Part shown: positions 11,849 to 21,749 of the stretch, piece by piece | How positions within the stretch are numbered: the first letter of the stretch is position 1 | Layout: every line of letters begins with the position of its first letter | Assembly: GCA_030847615.1 (NCBI GenBank) | Contig: JAUMIR010000004.1 | Location: forward strand, 233,720,501-233,784,500 | Reading direction: 5' to 3' | From: Gambelia wislizenii | Taxonomy: Eukaryota > Chordata > Lepidosauria > Squamata > Crotaphytidae | DNA length: 64,000 nt | Made by a program: the position numbers and the translations under genes | The notes under the pieces: generated by a model | Told to the model about the DNA's origin: nothing | Databases searched by the model: none | The model's input: the letters and a program-made list of their open reading frames with translations, nothing else

Positions 11849-12058
11849 GTATGCGCAGTGGTTAAATGCCAGTACTGCAAGTCACCACGTTGCAAGTTCG
11901 ATTCCAGGGGTCTCCAAGGTTCACTCAGCCTTCCATCCTTTCGTAGGTCGGTAAAATGAGGACCCGGCTTGTGGGGGCAATTAGCTAACACACATTGGAA
12001 ACTGTTTAATGCAGTGTAGATGTGTAAATAGCTATTGCTTGAAACAATTTGTTAGTCA
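11849..12058 (+). mobile_element. Sauria-type SINE, copy 1
   Basis: A-box-like 'gcgcagtggttaaatgcc', B-box-like 'gcaagttcgattccag', then 'taggtcggtaaaatgaggac', 'gggggcaattagctaacac' and 'gtaaatagctattgcttg', in the order of squamate Sauria SINEs, whose 3' end is shared with BovB. The same family is at 31,172-31,437. It ends without the usual AAT-rich tail. Confidence 0.85.
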
Positions 12059-12712
12059 CACCAGAAGACTCGGCTTTAGGAATAAGATCATCCGAGAAAG
12101 ATGTCTTGATGGGCGTCTAAATTTTTAAAACCCAACCAGCAAAGCCATTTTGGAGGTGGGAGGAGCAGGGTCTTGTGTCTGAGGTTTCAAACTATGCCTT
12201 GCCTTTAAAATATCAAAAATTAAATGGGAGCAGTTTGGTGGGGGGCGGGATACACACTACAATCGGTTATAATTAAAGGGCGTGCTCCGTACCAGAACTT
12301 TAAAAAAGAAAAGAAAATGACAATTCATCCCAAGCCGATCTGCGCTCTTGAACGTTGGCTTCCCTGCAACGTGATGGGCGCCGCGTTGATGTTCTGCAGG
12401 CTGTAAACTCTCGTCCAAGCCTGACACGTAGTAGAGCAGCGCAGGGCAGAGACGGCAGGAGCAGCCCATAGCCCCACTCTGCAACTCCACGGTGTCCTGG
12501 GATTCCTTTGGTTTCAGGAGGCGGCTGCGCTCCTCCCCTTCGATCCTTCGCACACACACACACACCCGGCTGCTCTCGCAGTCACACATAGCCAGCCTCC
12601 CCATGGTGCCTCGGCCTCATCACACACACCCCACCAGAGAGTTCGCCCAGCCACTCAGACCCCCGGAGGACCACAACGGGGGGGGGAGGAGCAGGAGGAG
12701 GGGGAAAGCTCA

Positions 12713-12914
12713 AGGCCACGGTTTCTCAACCCGGGTTCCCTGGAACTCTAGGGTTCCGCAAGAGGTTGCTAGGGGTTCCGCCAGATATTGAGATTGAAAA
12801 AACACACTTTTTTTGAGTTGTAGATATAATCATTTTGAGGCAGGAGTTCCCTAAGACCTGAAAAATATTTCAAGGGTTCCACCAGGGTAAAAAGGTTGAA
12901 AAAGGCTGGGTTAG
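12713..12914. mobile_element. hAT-like MITE
   Basis: The left end 'ccacggtttctcaacccggg' and the right end, whose reverse complement is 'ccagcctttttcaacctttt', form an imperfect inverted pair of the TTCTCAACC type found in hAT MITEs. The interior contains repeated 'agggttcc' phrases. About 200 bp, non-coding. Confidence 0.55.
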
Positions 12915-12934
12915 AGCCTGGAGATACTCCTCAG

Positions 12935-13305
12935 CAGGGCCGCTTTAAGGCACCAGAGGCGTCAGCATCCGCAGAGGGCCCCATCATTGTGGAGGCCCCC
13001 GTAGTAACCCTCCTCCTGGAAAAACATTATTAGTAATAACCTGAATATGCTGTACTGTGAATAGCTTAGCTTGAGTTAGGTTACAATGACCTGAGATAAA
13101 CGCACGGGGCCCCCAAAATAAATAATAATAATAATAATAATACTGAGTTATTTATTACCCGCCTCTCCCCTCAGGGGGCCCCCAAAATTACTTAAACCGG
13201 GCCTGAATAAATTAGGCTAGGTTAGGTTACACTGTCCTGAGATAAACATATGGGGGCCCCAAAATAAAGCATTGCAGGAGCCCCCAAAATTCCTTAAACC
13301 GGTTT
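12935..13305. mobile_element. hAT-like MITE with internally duplicated 3' half
   Basis: The left end CAGGGCCGCTTTAAGG faces the inverse 'cttaaaccgggcctg' at 13,190-13,204. A second copy of the right half follows: 'ggttacactgtcctgagata' at about 13,226 repeats 'ggttacaatgacctgagata' at about 13,080, a period of roughly 146 bp, and it ends with a second 'ccttaaaccgg'. An AAT microsatellite (13,119-13,142) and an L2-like tail fragment sit between the copies. Confidence 0.55.
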
Positions 13306-13876
13306 TGCTCCTCAGACTCGAATCCTGCTTCCTAAGCATCCAGACACTGGGCAATCTGTTGCCAGTTCCTTCCTCAAGCAAAACTCCCTAACATGTCCAT
13401 AGGTCCCGTTGCGTTTAAGAGGACTTCCCAGTCAAATGGTTGAGAAAGGCTGCTTCAGGCTCTCCTCGGTCCGCGCTCTCCGGCGCCCAGGGCCAAGTCG
13501 CGAGTGGGAGAGGAGACACCTATTGGCCAGAAGGCGCAGCAGGCAACCCTCGAGGCTGCTTTGGGGAAACACCAGGGGGACACCGCTCTCCTCCTCCTCC
13601 CAATCCGAGCCGCCGGTGCCAAGCCGACCGGGCCAGCCAGCCAGTCCCCGTTCCCGCCTTCGCCCAAAGACACGCTCGCTCGCACAACACACACACACAG
13701 CAGCCCCGACGCCGGGTCCCCCCTCGGCCTCTGGCGCGGCTGCTCCTCCTCCCTCTGCGCCTCCAGGGCCAGCCAAGAGAGTCGGAAGCAAAACCCTCCC
13801 ACCCAAAGGCAACCCCACTCACAGGACGGAGGCTTCGGGGGAGGGTGGGGGAGACGGAGTAAGCCCGCGCCTTTAC

Positions 13877-13895
13877 CTTCCTCCGCCGATTTCAT
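13877..13895 (-). CDS. Possible first coding exon (partial, 6 codons plus 1 base)
   Basis: On the minus strand an ATG at 13,895 has A at -3 (good Kozak). It reads M-K-S-A-E-E and one extra base, then GAAG|GTAAAG, a near-consensus splice donor with GT at 13,876-13,875. It is the first ATG after an in-frame TGA (13,988-13,986), so the start is well defined. Promoter signals lie about 700 bp upstream. No acceptor or second exon is recognisable to the left, so the intron would exceed 13.8 kb. I cannot name the gene. An accidental ATG plus donor remains possible. Confidence 0.3.
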
Positions 13896-13945
13896 GCTGC
13901 TCGTCGCGACGGCTTGGCAAGGCGCCCGACCAGTTTCTTCTTTTC

Positions 13946-13981
13946 TCACCACTCGTGAGGCGCGAAGAGGCTTTTTGGCAT
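13946..13981 (-). other. Upstream ORF in the candidate leader
   Basis: ATG at 13,981-13,979 opens an 11-residue peptide ending in TGA at 13,948-13,946, 50 bases before the candidate main ATG and in a different frame. If the leader is transcribed it would be expected to dampen translation. An in-frame upstream ATG further 5' could extend it. Confidence 0.3.
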
Positions 13982-14263
13982 CCGCTCAGCCGGGGGAGGG
14001 GGAGTTGGGAGGGAGGGGAGGAAGAAAGTGGAGGTGAAGGCTGGAAGGAGGTGAAGGAGGAGGGGGGCTGGGTGTCTCCCTCTCGCTGGCTCTCCAGTCT
14101 CCCCGAAAGAGTCGCGGCGGTGTTTCCCCGTCGCCACAGAAAACGGGACAGCCGAAAAAGTGGCGGGGGGGCAGAGAAAGAGAGAGGGCTTTTGGGGGGA
14201 GGGAGCGGTTGTTGCTGCTGGTTTTGCTTTGGGTTTTTCTCTTTTTTTTTACGGGCTTGCTTT

Positions 14264-14286
14264 ATTATTATTATTATTATTATTCA
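14264..14286. repeat. (TTA)n microsatellite
   Basis: Seven ATT trinucleotides following a poly-T tract, within the presumed 5' leader region of the leftward transcript. Confidence 0.85.
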
Positions 14287-14447
14287 AAATTATAATAATG
14301 CTAGGTCTGAAGCAGCCGTCCCCAGGGAGACGTCATGGAGAGGTGCATTGAGTGGGACCGGGGAGGGGGGGAAGGAGAGAGAGAGAGAGAGAAGAAGAGG
14401 GGGAGGAAGGGCTTGCAAGCGCAGCCACCAGAGCTTTTGCTCCAAAA

Positions 14448-14476
14448 AAGAAGAGGAGGAGGAGGAGGAGGAGAAG
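14448..14476. repeat. (GGA)n tract
   Basis: About eight GGA/GAG triplets in a purine-rich belt (14,360-14,490). On the presumed leftward transcript it reads as a CU-rich leader. It keeps three reading frames open and explains several spurious ORFs. Confidence 0.85.
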
Positions 14477-14584
14477 GGAGAGAGCGCAGGCGGTGGCAGT
14501 TACTCACACACGCGCTCCCTCCTTCCTCCCTTCTTTCTCTCGGGGTTTTTATTTTCCTCAGGAAAGTTTGAAGAGTCCCCTCTC

Positions 14585-14700
14585 TGACGCACAGGCGGCG
14601 GGACGAGCGCTGGCTTTTTAAAGCTGGAAAACACCCCCCTCCTCCTCCTCCCCCCTCCCAGCCCCTCTGGCCCCGCCCACAGCCTCGTGACGTCACAGGT
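14585..14700 (-). promoter_or_regulatory. Leftward promoter: CRE, GC box, TATA-like box
   Basis: Reading leftward: full palindromic CRE TGACGTCA (14,695-14,688), GC box GTGGGCGGGG (14,680-14,671), and TTTAAAA (about 14,624-14,617) roughly 50 bp further on, which would place initiation near 14,590. Order and spacing are those of a CREB-responsive TATA promoter. It sits about 700 bp upstream of the candidate ATG at 13,895. A second half-type site, GACGTCA, is at about 14,329-14,335. Transcription itself is inferred. Confidence 0.5.
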
Positions 14701-14899
14701 CCGGCCAGGCGCTCGGGAGCCGGCCAGCCAAACTGCGCTGGGGAGGGGGGGGGGAGAGTGCGCGCAGGAGGGAAAGGCTGGAAGCCTGAGGAGGAAAGAC
14801 TTCCAAGAGGACCCCCTCCCTCCTCCTTCCCTCCTCCGCCGATTCCGCTGAAGAAGCAGAACTCGCCCGGCGGAGGCGCGTCTTCTGACACCCCAGAGC

Positions 14900-16590
14900 C
14901 CCCCCCAGACTTAGTCCAGTTCCATACTGGGAGGGGGGCGGCTTATGTGGACGGAGGCGGGGAAGGGGGGTCCCTTATTTTTAAAAGGAGTGTGTAGTAG
15001 CAAATCAATATGGCCCGCAGGGGAGAGGAGGGAGAAAATGAAGAGGTGGAAAGTGCGGGGGGGAGGGAACCGAGGCATGCTGAAATCATTAAGTTTCCAC
15101 ACACACACACACTGATTTTTTTTAAAATTCGCAGGCTTCCCCCGCTTCTGGAAATTTGGAAAAGAGCATCCCTGGCAAGCAGCAGGAAGGAAAATCCCCG
15201 TTCTGCTAAATTACTAACAGACCCCGAAGAGTTGGTCTCCAGCACTGGGATTTATCGAGAGTGTTGTTATTATTCTGTAAATATCCCAGCAATGATTATT
15301 TAAAAAAAAATATTGAATGTTTGACAGGGTCCAAAGAGCAAAGAGGGGGTCAGTCGTTTTCAACCCGGAGCCCGTCTCTGTGAAGTGCCCCCTACCTCGC
15401 CTCACCCCGCCAGAATGAATGAATACACTATATATCTCTATATCTATATCTATCTCTATATAAATGGTCCTTGACAATAGAGGCAGCAGTCGCTTCTTTC
15501 TATCGAGAATTCCCCCACCCCCGTCCAAAAAACGCGCCGGATTTTAAGAGCCTCCTGTTAACGCCACTCTTTCCGTTCTCCTTCCGTTCTCTTTCCCCTC
15601 GTTTGCGTTACTTCGTGTTGCCGATCCTTCTCTTGGTTTGCCCCCCCTCCCCACGGCCAAAAGGACGCGGGGTAGGGAGTTGATAATATTTATCTAGTTA
15701 TTTTTTTTTCTGGGCTTGGTAAAAAGACTTTCCGGACAGGTAAACTGTGTCCGACCCACGAGGGAAAGGCCTGGCCCCCTCCTTCGTCACAACGCGCTGG
15801 GGGTCGTTCCAAAGAAGGAACGCTCCCGTTTTCCTTTCGGGTGCCGTTCCTTTTCCCTCTTGCCTGGTGCTGCTGCTAAAAACGTGCCGCCCGCTAAGCA
15901 CCGGCTCCCAGCTCAGCTAGCCTTTGCGCGAGGGGGGGGGGGGAGAAACGGCCAGCATGCGCACCTGTGTGTGAATGCCTGCACACGTGTTCAACTGAGC
16001 CGATTTTTTTTTAAAAGAAAGTCCTAGGCCTGCGTTCCGCTTGGAAACGCGACCCTCTGAAGTCGGTGGGGTTGGCTCCAGACTTTCAACAACCATCCAC
16101 GACGCACTTCCTGGCTAAAGATATATATAGGTGATTGATGGACCCAATGAAATCAACAGGGGCCCTCCCATTGATTTCAATGGAACTCCCCCTAAGCCTG
16201 CTCAAATCTCGAGCCAGAGTATTGGGGTTTATTCCTGAGTAAATAGGCGTGTGTGGGATATCCGTGGCGCCCTAATTGTACGGTATTTGGTTTGGGTCCT
16301 CGTTCAATGATAGCTCCTTTTTATAGCCTATATTCGGCCATTTCCACAGGCCTCCTCTTCCTGATTAATCGAGCCTTTTGCCTCTCCGACCTTAACCAGG
16401 CCTTGAACGGCCGCCAATCAGCTAATTTGTGGAACCGTGCGTCCCTCCAGAGGCTTCCCTAGCCCATACAGCCAATGGCGAGCAATGATGGGAGCTGTAG
16501 TCCCAAACAATCTGGAAAGCTGCATGATTTCCGTGGCTGTGATGGAGACTTTTATTAGCCGGAGAACATGTGCTATTTGGTCAGTAGAAA
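14900..16590. other. CpG-island shore; no clear gene
   Basis: Mixed composition, with a (CA)n run at about 15,096-15,111, a TATC/TATA-rich run at 15,426-15,465, a G run near 15,931-15,942, and a possible rightward donor ('gacaggtaaactg', 15,734-15,746) that could belong to a divergent non-coding transcript (speculative). A short lizard repeat ('ttgatttcaatggaactccc', 'attcctgagtaaatagg') lies at about 16,130-16,250. Confidence 0.4.
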
Positions 16591-16594
16591 TACC

Positions 16595-16812
16595 AACCTT
16601 CTAGATATACCCTAAAGGCGCCAGATCCCATCTGATCTTGGAAGCTAAGCAGGGTCATCTCTGGCTAGTACTTGGATGGTAGACGACTGACAAATACCAG
16701 GCTATATTTCAGAGGAAAGAATTGGCAAAACCACCTCTGAATCTTCCTTGCCTAAGAAAACCCTATGGGGTCGCCAATTAAGTCCAGGGGCAACTTGAAG
16801 GCACAAACACAC
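16595..16812 (+). mobile_element. 5S-rRNA-derived SINE
   Basis: Positions 16,598-16,705 align in order with vertebrate 5S rRNA: 'ccagatcccatctgatcttg', 'gaagctaagcagggtca' (A box) and 'tagtacttggatggtagac' (C box). The following tail ('ggcaaaaccacctctgaatc', 'tgcctaagaaaaccctatgg', 'gcaacttgaaggcaca') is shared with the tRNA-type SINEs here, so the head is 5S and the tail BovB-like. The internal pol III promoter looks fairly well kept. It is not a functional 5S gene: sequence changes are many and the tail continues without a T-run terminator. Confidence 0.8.
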
Positions 16813-17385
16813 CCCTAGTAGTACCGTTTAAGACTAGAGTAGCGGGGGAATCCCATCGCATCCGCTAGGGGGCAGCATCTCTTTCTGCCCAACCATCTCT
16901 TGGTTTCCTTTGCTTGCAAGTCGTCTGTTTGCTTTCTGGGTACAGCCGGAGAGGCGTCGAGCTTTGTAGTTTCCCGCGGGCCCGTTCTCGACTGAAGCTG
17001 TTTGAGGGTTCGGCAAAGGAAGAAGTGGGGTCTCCCCTTGTGGCCAGGCGGAAAATATGAGCAAGGCATTAAGGGAGTGGGAGGGAGGTGGTGAGTGATA
17101 GCTGTGACTGTGCTTTTCACTTGCTCTCGGAGCCTTCGGAGAGACTCGGCAGGTTCGCCAGCTAGCAAAGCGCGCGTGGAGTCGCCTCCGCATTTCTTCG
17201 GCTCTCGGCCATTAAAGTAGCCCGTCGGTTGCCGGGGGGGCTTGCAAAGGGGGGAAGGGAGATCCTGTGATGCGGAGGAGGGGGTGGGATCTGGAGGGAA
17301 GACAAGAAAAGCAAGCCCGTGGACGAGCACGCGCGCGAGACGGAGGCGAGCCAAATCCAGGGGCACACAGAAACAGAGCCTGGAA

Positions 17386-17482
17386 AAAGTTACGGGGAAA
17401 GAAGGGGCTACAACTTCCAGAATCCCCTAGTCAGCACGGCTGGCTAAGGGAATAGGGGAGCTGCAATCCAAAAGTAACTTTT
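17386..17482. mobile_element. Small fold-back MITE
   Basis: The left arm 'aaagttacggggaaag...ggctacaacttcc' (gap in quotation) and the right arm 'gagctgcaatccaaaagtaac' are complementary over the AGTTAC and 'aactTCC/ggagctgcaatcc'-like parts. About 95 bp, within the CpG-rich zone. Confidence 0.4.
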
Positions 17483-17989
17483 CTAAGCTCTGAGTAGAAA
17501 GATGAGCCAAATTCCAAACCCACAGAGGCACAGGATTGTGGACACGCTTCCACCTCCCCCGTACACACACACATGCATGGGAATACAAAATCGCAGCAAA
17601 TACTGTATGTGCTTGTTGAGCAGTGGCAGTGAGGGAATAATACAAATCATCAAGCCAGCGGTGTTGCTACAGTATCGTGTGAACATACTGAAAAAGAACC
17701 CACGCGCTACTTTTCTCCCACCCCAGCCCAGCCTGTATAGACGGGGGTGGGGAAACTGGTGAAAGGCTCCGTGGTGACTGTACTGTCGTTGAATTAACAC
17801 GAGGGCGTGAGATGGGCATTTGGGTGACATTGTCTTCGTATGCATAGTTCGATCACTGAGCAGAACTCTTTACTCGCATGCGTGAACAGGTCTAACTCAA
17901 CAATTTCCACGCAGGTGGGTTCGCATTCACACGTTCACTAGCTTGCTCCTCCATACCTAGGAGGGCCAGCCCAGAGTGCAACCTCTCAG

Positions 17990-18900
17990 TCACATGGGTC
18001 AGCTAGAAAGCGCGCGTACGCACCGACACGCCGTCAGCCGCACGTGTGAACGATAGGCGCGCAAAAAAACCCCAAAAAACCCGAAAGGCAGATGCTGGGC
18101 AGACAGACACGCGTGGCGTAAGGCCACCTCTCTTCCCTTGGGAAGGACCTCCGCAAACACGCATCCCTCCCCGCGGCATCCAGACGCCTCTTCTCCAGCA
18201 GGAGCACACGGGTCTATTTATCCACCAAGGGCGCGAAACACCCGTTGGGGAAAAAAAAGGGGGGGGCTTTTCCCGCTCCAACACCGTCCCCCGAGAAGCG
18301 CCAGCCCCACTCCTCCGGTCTCCTTTCCCCAGAGTCTGCCTGAGAGACGGTTTGGGGCGGCCGAGACGGGCTGGCTGCTGAGGGGAAGAGGAGAGCAGCT
18401 CCCTCCTCGCCTGCCTGCCTGCCTTTCCTGTCTGCTTTTCAATGCTTTCTTTTTTCTCCCCCTGAAATGACGGAATCCCCAGTCTGTTGCCTCCTGTTTA
18501 ATGCCGTTGCCTGGACCACCGTGGCTCGGCTCCAAATCCGAGGGAGGCGGGAGCGGCGGCGAGCGGCAGCGGCAACTGGAGTCCTCCCGCCCGCCCGCCA
18601 GCTGGCGGGCGGGCGGGAGGACTCCAGTTGCCGCTGCCGCTCGCCGCCGCTCCCGCCTCCCTCGCCAACTCCCTCAAACTTGGAGCTAGCTAACCTTGGC
18701 CGGCTGGGCCACGGCGCGCGCAGCTGGGCCCCCCACACGGCCAGCTGTTCCCTCCTGCGCGCGCGTCGGGCCTTCTCCACCCTTCCCGCCCTTTTTTGCC
18801 GCCTCCAGGAAACTGAGGGGACCTTTCCCGCCCCCTCCTGAAATTTGTTTACAGGCGCTACCAAGAGAGGCGACAGGACCCAACTTTTATTTTAGAGACC
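17990..18900. promoter_or_regulatory. CpG island, second part
   Basis: A second dense CpG block, separated from the first by less CpG-rich sequence. It contains the perfect palindrome at 18,539-18,664 and many Sp1-like GGGCGG motifs. No TATA arrangement or coding exon was recognised. The overlapping 100-140-codon frames on both strands are composition artefacts. Confidence 0.6.
18539..18664. repeat. Perfect 126-bp palindrome, no spacer
   Basis: Centred on AGCT at 18,600-18,603. I paired every base outward from the centre (between 18,601 and 18,602) and all 63 positions per arm are complementary, until 18,538/18,665 fails. GC-rich, CpG-dense arms. It could extrude a cruciform or hairpin. Zero-spacer perfect palindromes are unstable in cloning and often arise as read or assembly fold-backs, so artefact must be considered. 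Confidence 0.9.
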
Positions 18901-19516
18901 AGAGATGACTAACCGCGTTACAAGGAGTGCGCCGAGGACAGAAAACAACCCTATTTTTAGGCGGGCTGATGTTTCAGTGGCTGGGCTGGAGCGACTTCGC
19001 CTTCCCCCCCCCCCATTGCCCGCCTCACACAAGCCACTTCCAGATGCCAGCGACTTCTTTCTGGCTGCTGTTGTATAATTGAAACAACACATTGTCCTGG
19101 CCAAGCTTTTGCACTGCCCAGGGCTTGTGGTCATGAGAGAAAGAAAGAAAAAGAAAAGCACTAACCCTGAATCAACTTGCCCAGTCCCACGCATCCTTGT
19201 TATGGATACAATTGGTTTTAATTTAATTTGGGGTTTCCAGTACACAAACCCACGGCTGTTTCCAGTATCCAAAGGCCAAGGCATCCCTCAGAATATCGGG
19301 TGCACTTTGGGTGACCTCTCTCTCTCTCACACACACATACACACACACACACACTTGTGTAGTCTCCATTCTGGAGCTTTCTCCTCTTCAGTAATATTAA
19401 GAATGCTCCCAGCTCCTGACCTGGAGATGAGATGGGATGGGATGCATCTTCTCTCCTCTGCCTTGGGAAAAAATACACCTCCCTTCCCCCCCCCCATTTT
19501 TCTTTATGACCCTTTT

Positions 19517-19729
19517 ACATTACACAATTATAGCATTATGATTCCTCTTTAACTGCCATGGCAACATCCTATGGAATCCTGAGATTTCCATTCTAGGGAG
19601 GGGTATTTAGAATTCTTAGCCAGCCACCTCTTTCTGTGTTTCACCAAACTACAGGATATCACAGGATGCAGCCATGGCAGTCAAAGTGGAATCATAGTGC
19701 TATGTTATGTGGAAGGGTCTCAAGTCACA
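19517..19729. mobile_element. 'CCATGG' fold-back MITE
   Basis: The left arm ('cacaattatagcattatgat', then 'aactgccatggcaacatcct') pairs with the right arm ('aggatgcagccatggcagtc', then 'tggaatcatagtgctatg'). About 210 bp. Same family as 23,146-23,354, with halves at 8,555 and 48,040. Confidence 0.7.
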
Positions 19730-20534
19730 CAGTTGTCATAGGACGAAGAGCCTAATGCAAACCATGAGTTGGCAAGATGACTTGACTCAAATCCAGAAAA
19801 CTGGACTGCTCGCTGTATGTGTCCAATGTGTCTGGGGCTTATGTTATTCCAAAATTCAGATACTCTGGAAAATTTGGACTGTTCAAAAAGATGTGAGGAT
19901 AACAAATCCCACCAGGTACATCTAAGACATTTGTGACACATAAGTAATGTATGTAGATGCTGGTTATAAGTATAAAAAGAAAAACTCAGAAAGGTCTAGG
20001 CTACTGTGTGTTGCTTCATGTCTTGAGTAGTCTCTCAGGCTTTTCTATATGTACAATATGAAAATGACACAGAATATCTGAATGGCAACCCATTTACAGG
20101 GTAGCTGCACTTAACAACTCTTGTGTTTTGGATTTTATCTTAAACGTATAGTAATGCACCTTAAGAATTTCACTTAGCAGGTGAGGTATAAGTACTCCAA
20201 TTGTATGTATGAATGAAAGAATTAAACCACAGACTATGGCAAGTTAAAGGTTTTGAACATTTTAAAACAATCTTGAGTGGTAAGTGTTATCATTAATAAA
20301 GTTGGAATTGGATCTTCCCTAGTCTGGTGGCAATTTTGAAGGAGAAGTAGGTAAGTGTACTTCAAGAGAACAAATTGCAGCCTACTTGTAACTTGCAATA
20401 GAGTGCTAGACAAGAGACCTGGAAGTTACTATGGATGGGTAGCATGTTGTGGGGCAGCTGAGGGGGAGGGGAATATGAGATCCATTGTTGCTGATCCACA
20501 GTAGGCAAATAGGAAAACATATTCCTGTTTCTAT

Positions 20535-20757
20535 GTCTTTATTTATTCTTATGGTGTGCCTTCAAGTCGTTTCCAACTTAAGGAACCTTATCATGGGATT
20601 TTCTTGGCAAGTTTTGCTCAGAGGCAGGTTGCCATTGCCTTCCTCTGAGGCTGAGAGTGTAACCTGCCAAAGGGGTTACCCAGTGGGTTTTCATGGCAGA
20701 ACAGGGATTTGAACCCTGGTCTACCTGAGTTCTAGTCCAGCATTCAAATCAATACAC
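20535..20757 (-). mobile_element. tRNA-derived SINE, minus strand
   Basis: The tail complement 'gtgtgccttcaagtcgtttc' is at left, the body 'gccttcctctgaggctgaga' in the middle, the B-box complement 'gggatttgaaccctggtc' at right, and the A-box complement near 20,750. Full length and moderately diverged. Confidence 0.8.
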
Positions 20758-20825
20758 CACACTCACTTTCTTATTTATTGTATCATTGGTTATTTCCTAC
20801 TTTAGCTCTTTTTAGTTATGCATTA

Positions 20826-21113
20826 CTCAGGTGTTTATTACTCCAGACTCTTTTGTAAAGTCTTCGAAATGCACTATATGCCTTTGCTAATCTGTGATCG
20901 ATCTTTTGTTAATCTTGGCATCTGAGGAGATGATGCTTCCCAGGTAGGTGAACTGCTGAACGGACTTAAGCACAGATTTGCCGACGGCAATGTGGGGATG
21001 ATGGTGTTCGTCTTGTGGTGCAGGCTGGTAGAGATCTTCCGTTTTCTTCAGGTTGACTTCCAGTCCAAACAGTTCTGCAGCTGTTGCGAAGCAGGATGTT
21101 AGGCACTGCAGAG
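20826..21113 (-). pseudogene. LINE reverse-transcriptase segment, inverted 5' part
   Basis: On the minus strand the frame reads ...AELFGLEVNLKKTE..., then a FTYLGS motif and ...SSDAKI..., then after a one-frame slip ...RLAKAYSAFRRLYKRVW... and ends at ...KHL. This is the late RT/thumb region of a non-LTR retrotransposon. The continuation lies on the opposite strand from 21,114 on. The pair shares the 8-mer cacctgag at the two inner ends (20,826-20,833 as complement; 21,114-21,121). Clade not assigned. Confidence 0.8.
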
Positions 21114-21743
21114 CACCTGAGGCAAAGCACAAAAATCAGTGTGTATAGAGCCATTGTACTGTCTATTCTCTTTTATGGGTCTGAAACACGGGTCACCTAT
21201 TGCCATCACTTACGACTCCTCAAACACTTTCATCGGTGCTGTATATGCACAATCCTAAATATACACTGGACTGACTATGTGGCGAATGTTGCTGTCCTTG
21301 AGCAAGCAGGGATCACCAGCATTGAGGCCATGATATTGAGAACACAGCTGCATTGGGCAGGGTACATTTCTAGGATGGAGGACCATCGCCTCCCAAAAAT
21401 AGTACTCTACGGTGAACTCGCCACGGGTCAGCGTAAGAGGGGCACTCCAAAAAAGCGATACAAGCTCACATCCCTGAAACAACATCTCAGGCTCGGCCAA
21501 ATTGATCACCAACAATGGTCCGCCCTGGCCTCACATCAGGAGGCATGGAGACACACTATCCACAATGCTGCAGCACACCAAACAAGGCTTGAAGAGAAAT
21601 GACAACACAGAAAAAATCACAACCCAGAAACATCACCCAAGGAGACCTTCTGCTGTGCTTTCTGCAACTGGACTTGTTTATCTCGGATTGGCCTTTTTAG
21701 TCATCAGCGCGCTTGCAGAAAGCGCGGGATGAGTCCTTCCTGA
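21114..21743 (+). pseudogene. LINE 3' coding end with C2HC finger
   Basis: The plus-strand frame continues the protein begun in the inverted segment: HLRQSTKISVYRAIV..., ...LFYGSET..., ...LHWAGYISRMEDHRLPK..., ...RGTPKKRYK.... A TGA at 21,600-21,602 interrupts it (probably a CpG-decayed CGA), but the same frame runs on to TGA at 21,741-21,743 and encodes a finger of form C-x2-C-x12-H-x3-C, the C-terminal zinc finger of this LINE type. Dead copy, 5'-truncated and inverted. Confidence 0.85.
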
Positions 21744-21749
21744 ATCTTC

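Larger units (their letters stand above)
13410..14900. promoter_or_regulatory. CpG island, first part
   Basis: Dense CpG, GC boxes and very low AT over about 1.5 kb, in contrast with the AT-rich flanks. It is the type of sequence found at vertebrate housekeeping or developmental promoters. It contains the leftward promoter and candidate exon described separately. The long open frames here (up to 392 codons) are overlapping and low-complexity, and result from the composition. Confidence 0.75.

Noticed and set aside
11794..11991. Minus-strand open frame also seen at 31,167-31,469 (NLQxGDLQYWHLTTA motif)
   Set aside because: A duplicated 'protein' only because both are the antisense of Sauria SINEs.
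13409..14587. 392-codon plus-strand open frame in the CpG island
   Set aside because: Low-complexity translation (poly-Ser/Pro, poly-Ile, poly-Glu from the ATT and GGA tracts), overlapped by long frames on both strands. A composition effect.
15734..15746. Rightward splice donor as proof of a divergent gene
   Set aside because: A donor-like motif alone is common by chance; no exon or promoter evidence on that strand.
16598..16705. Functional 5S rRNA gene
   Set aside because: Many substitutions, altered 5' part, and a SINE tail instead of a T-run terminator.
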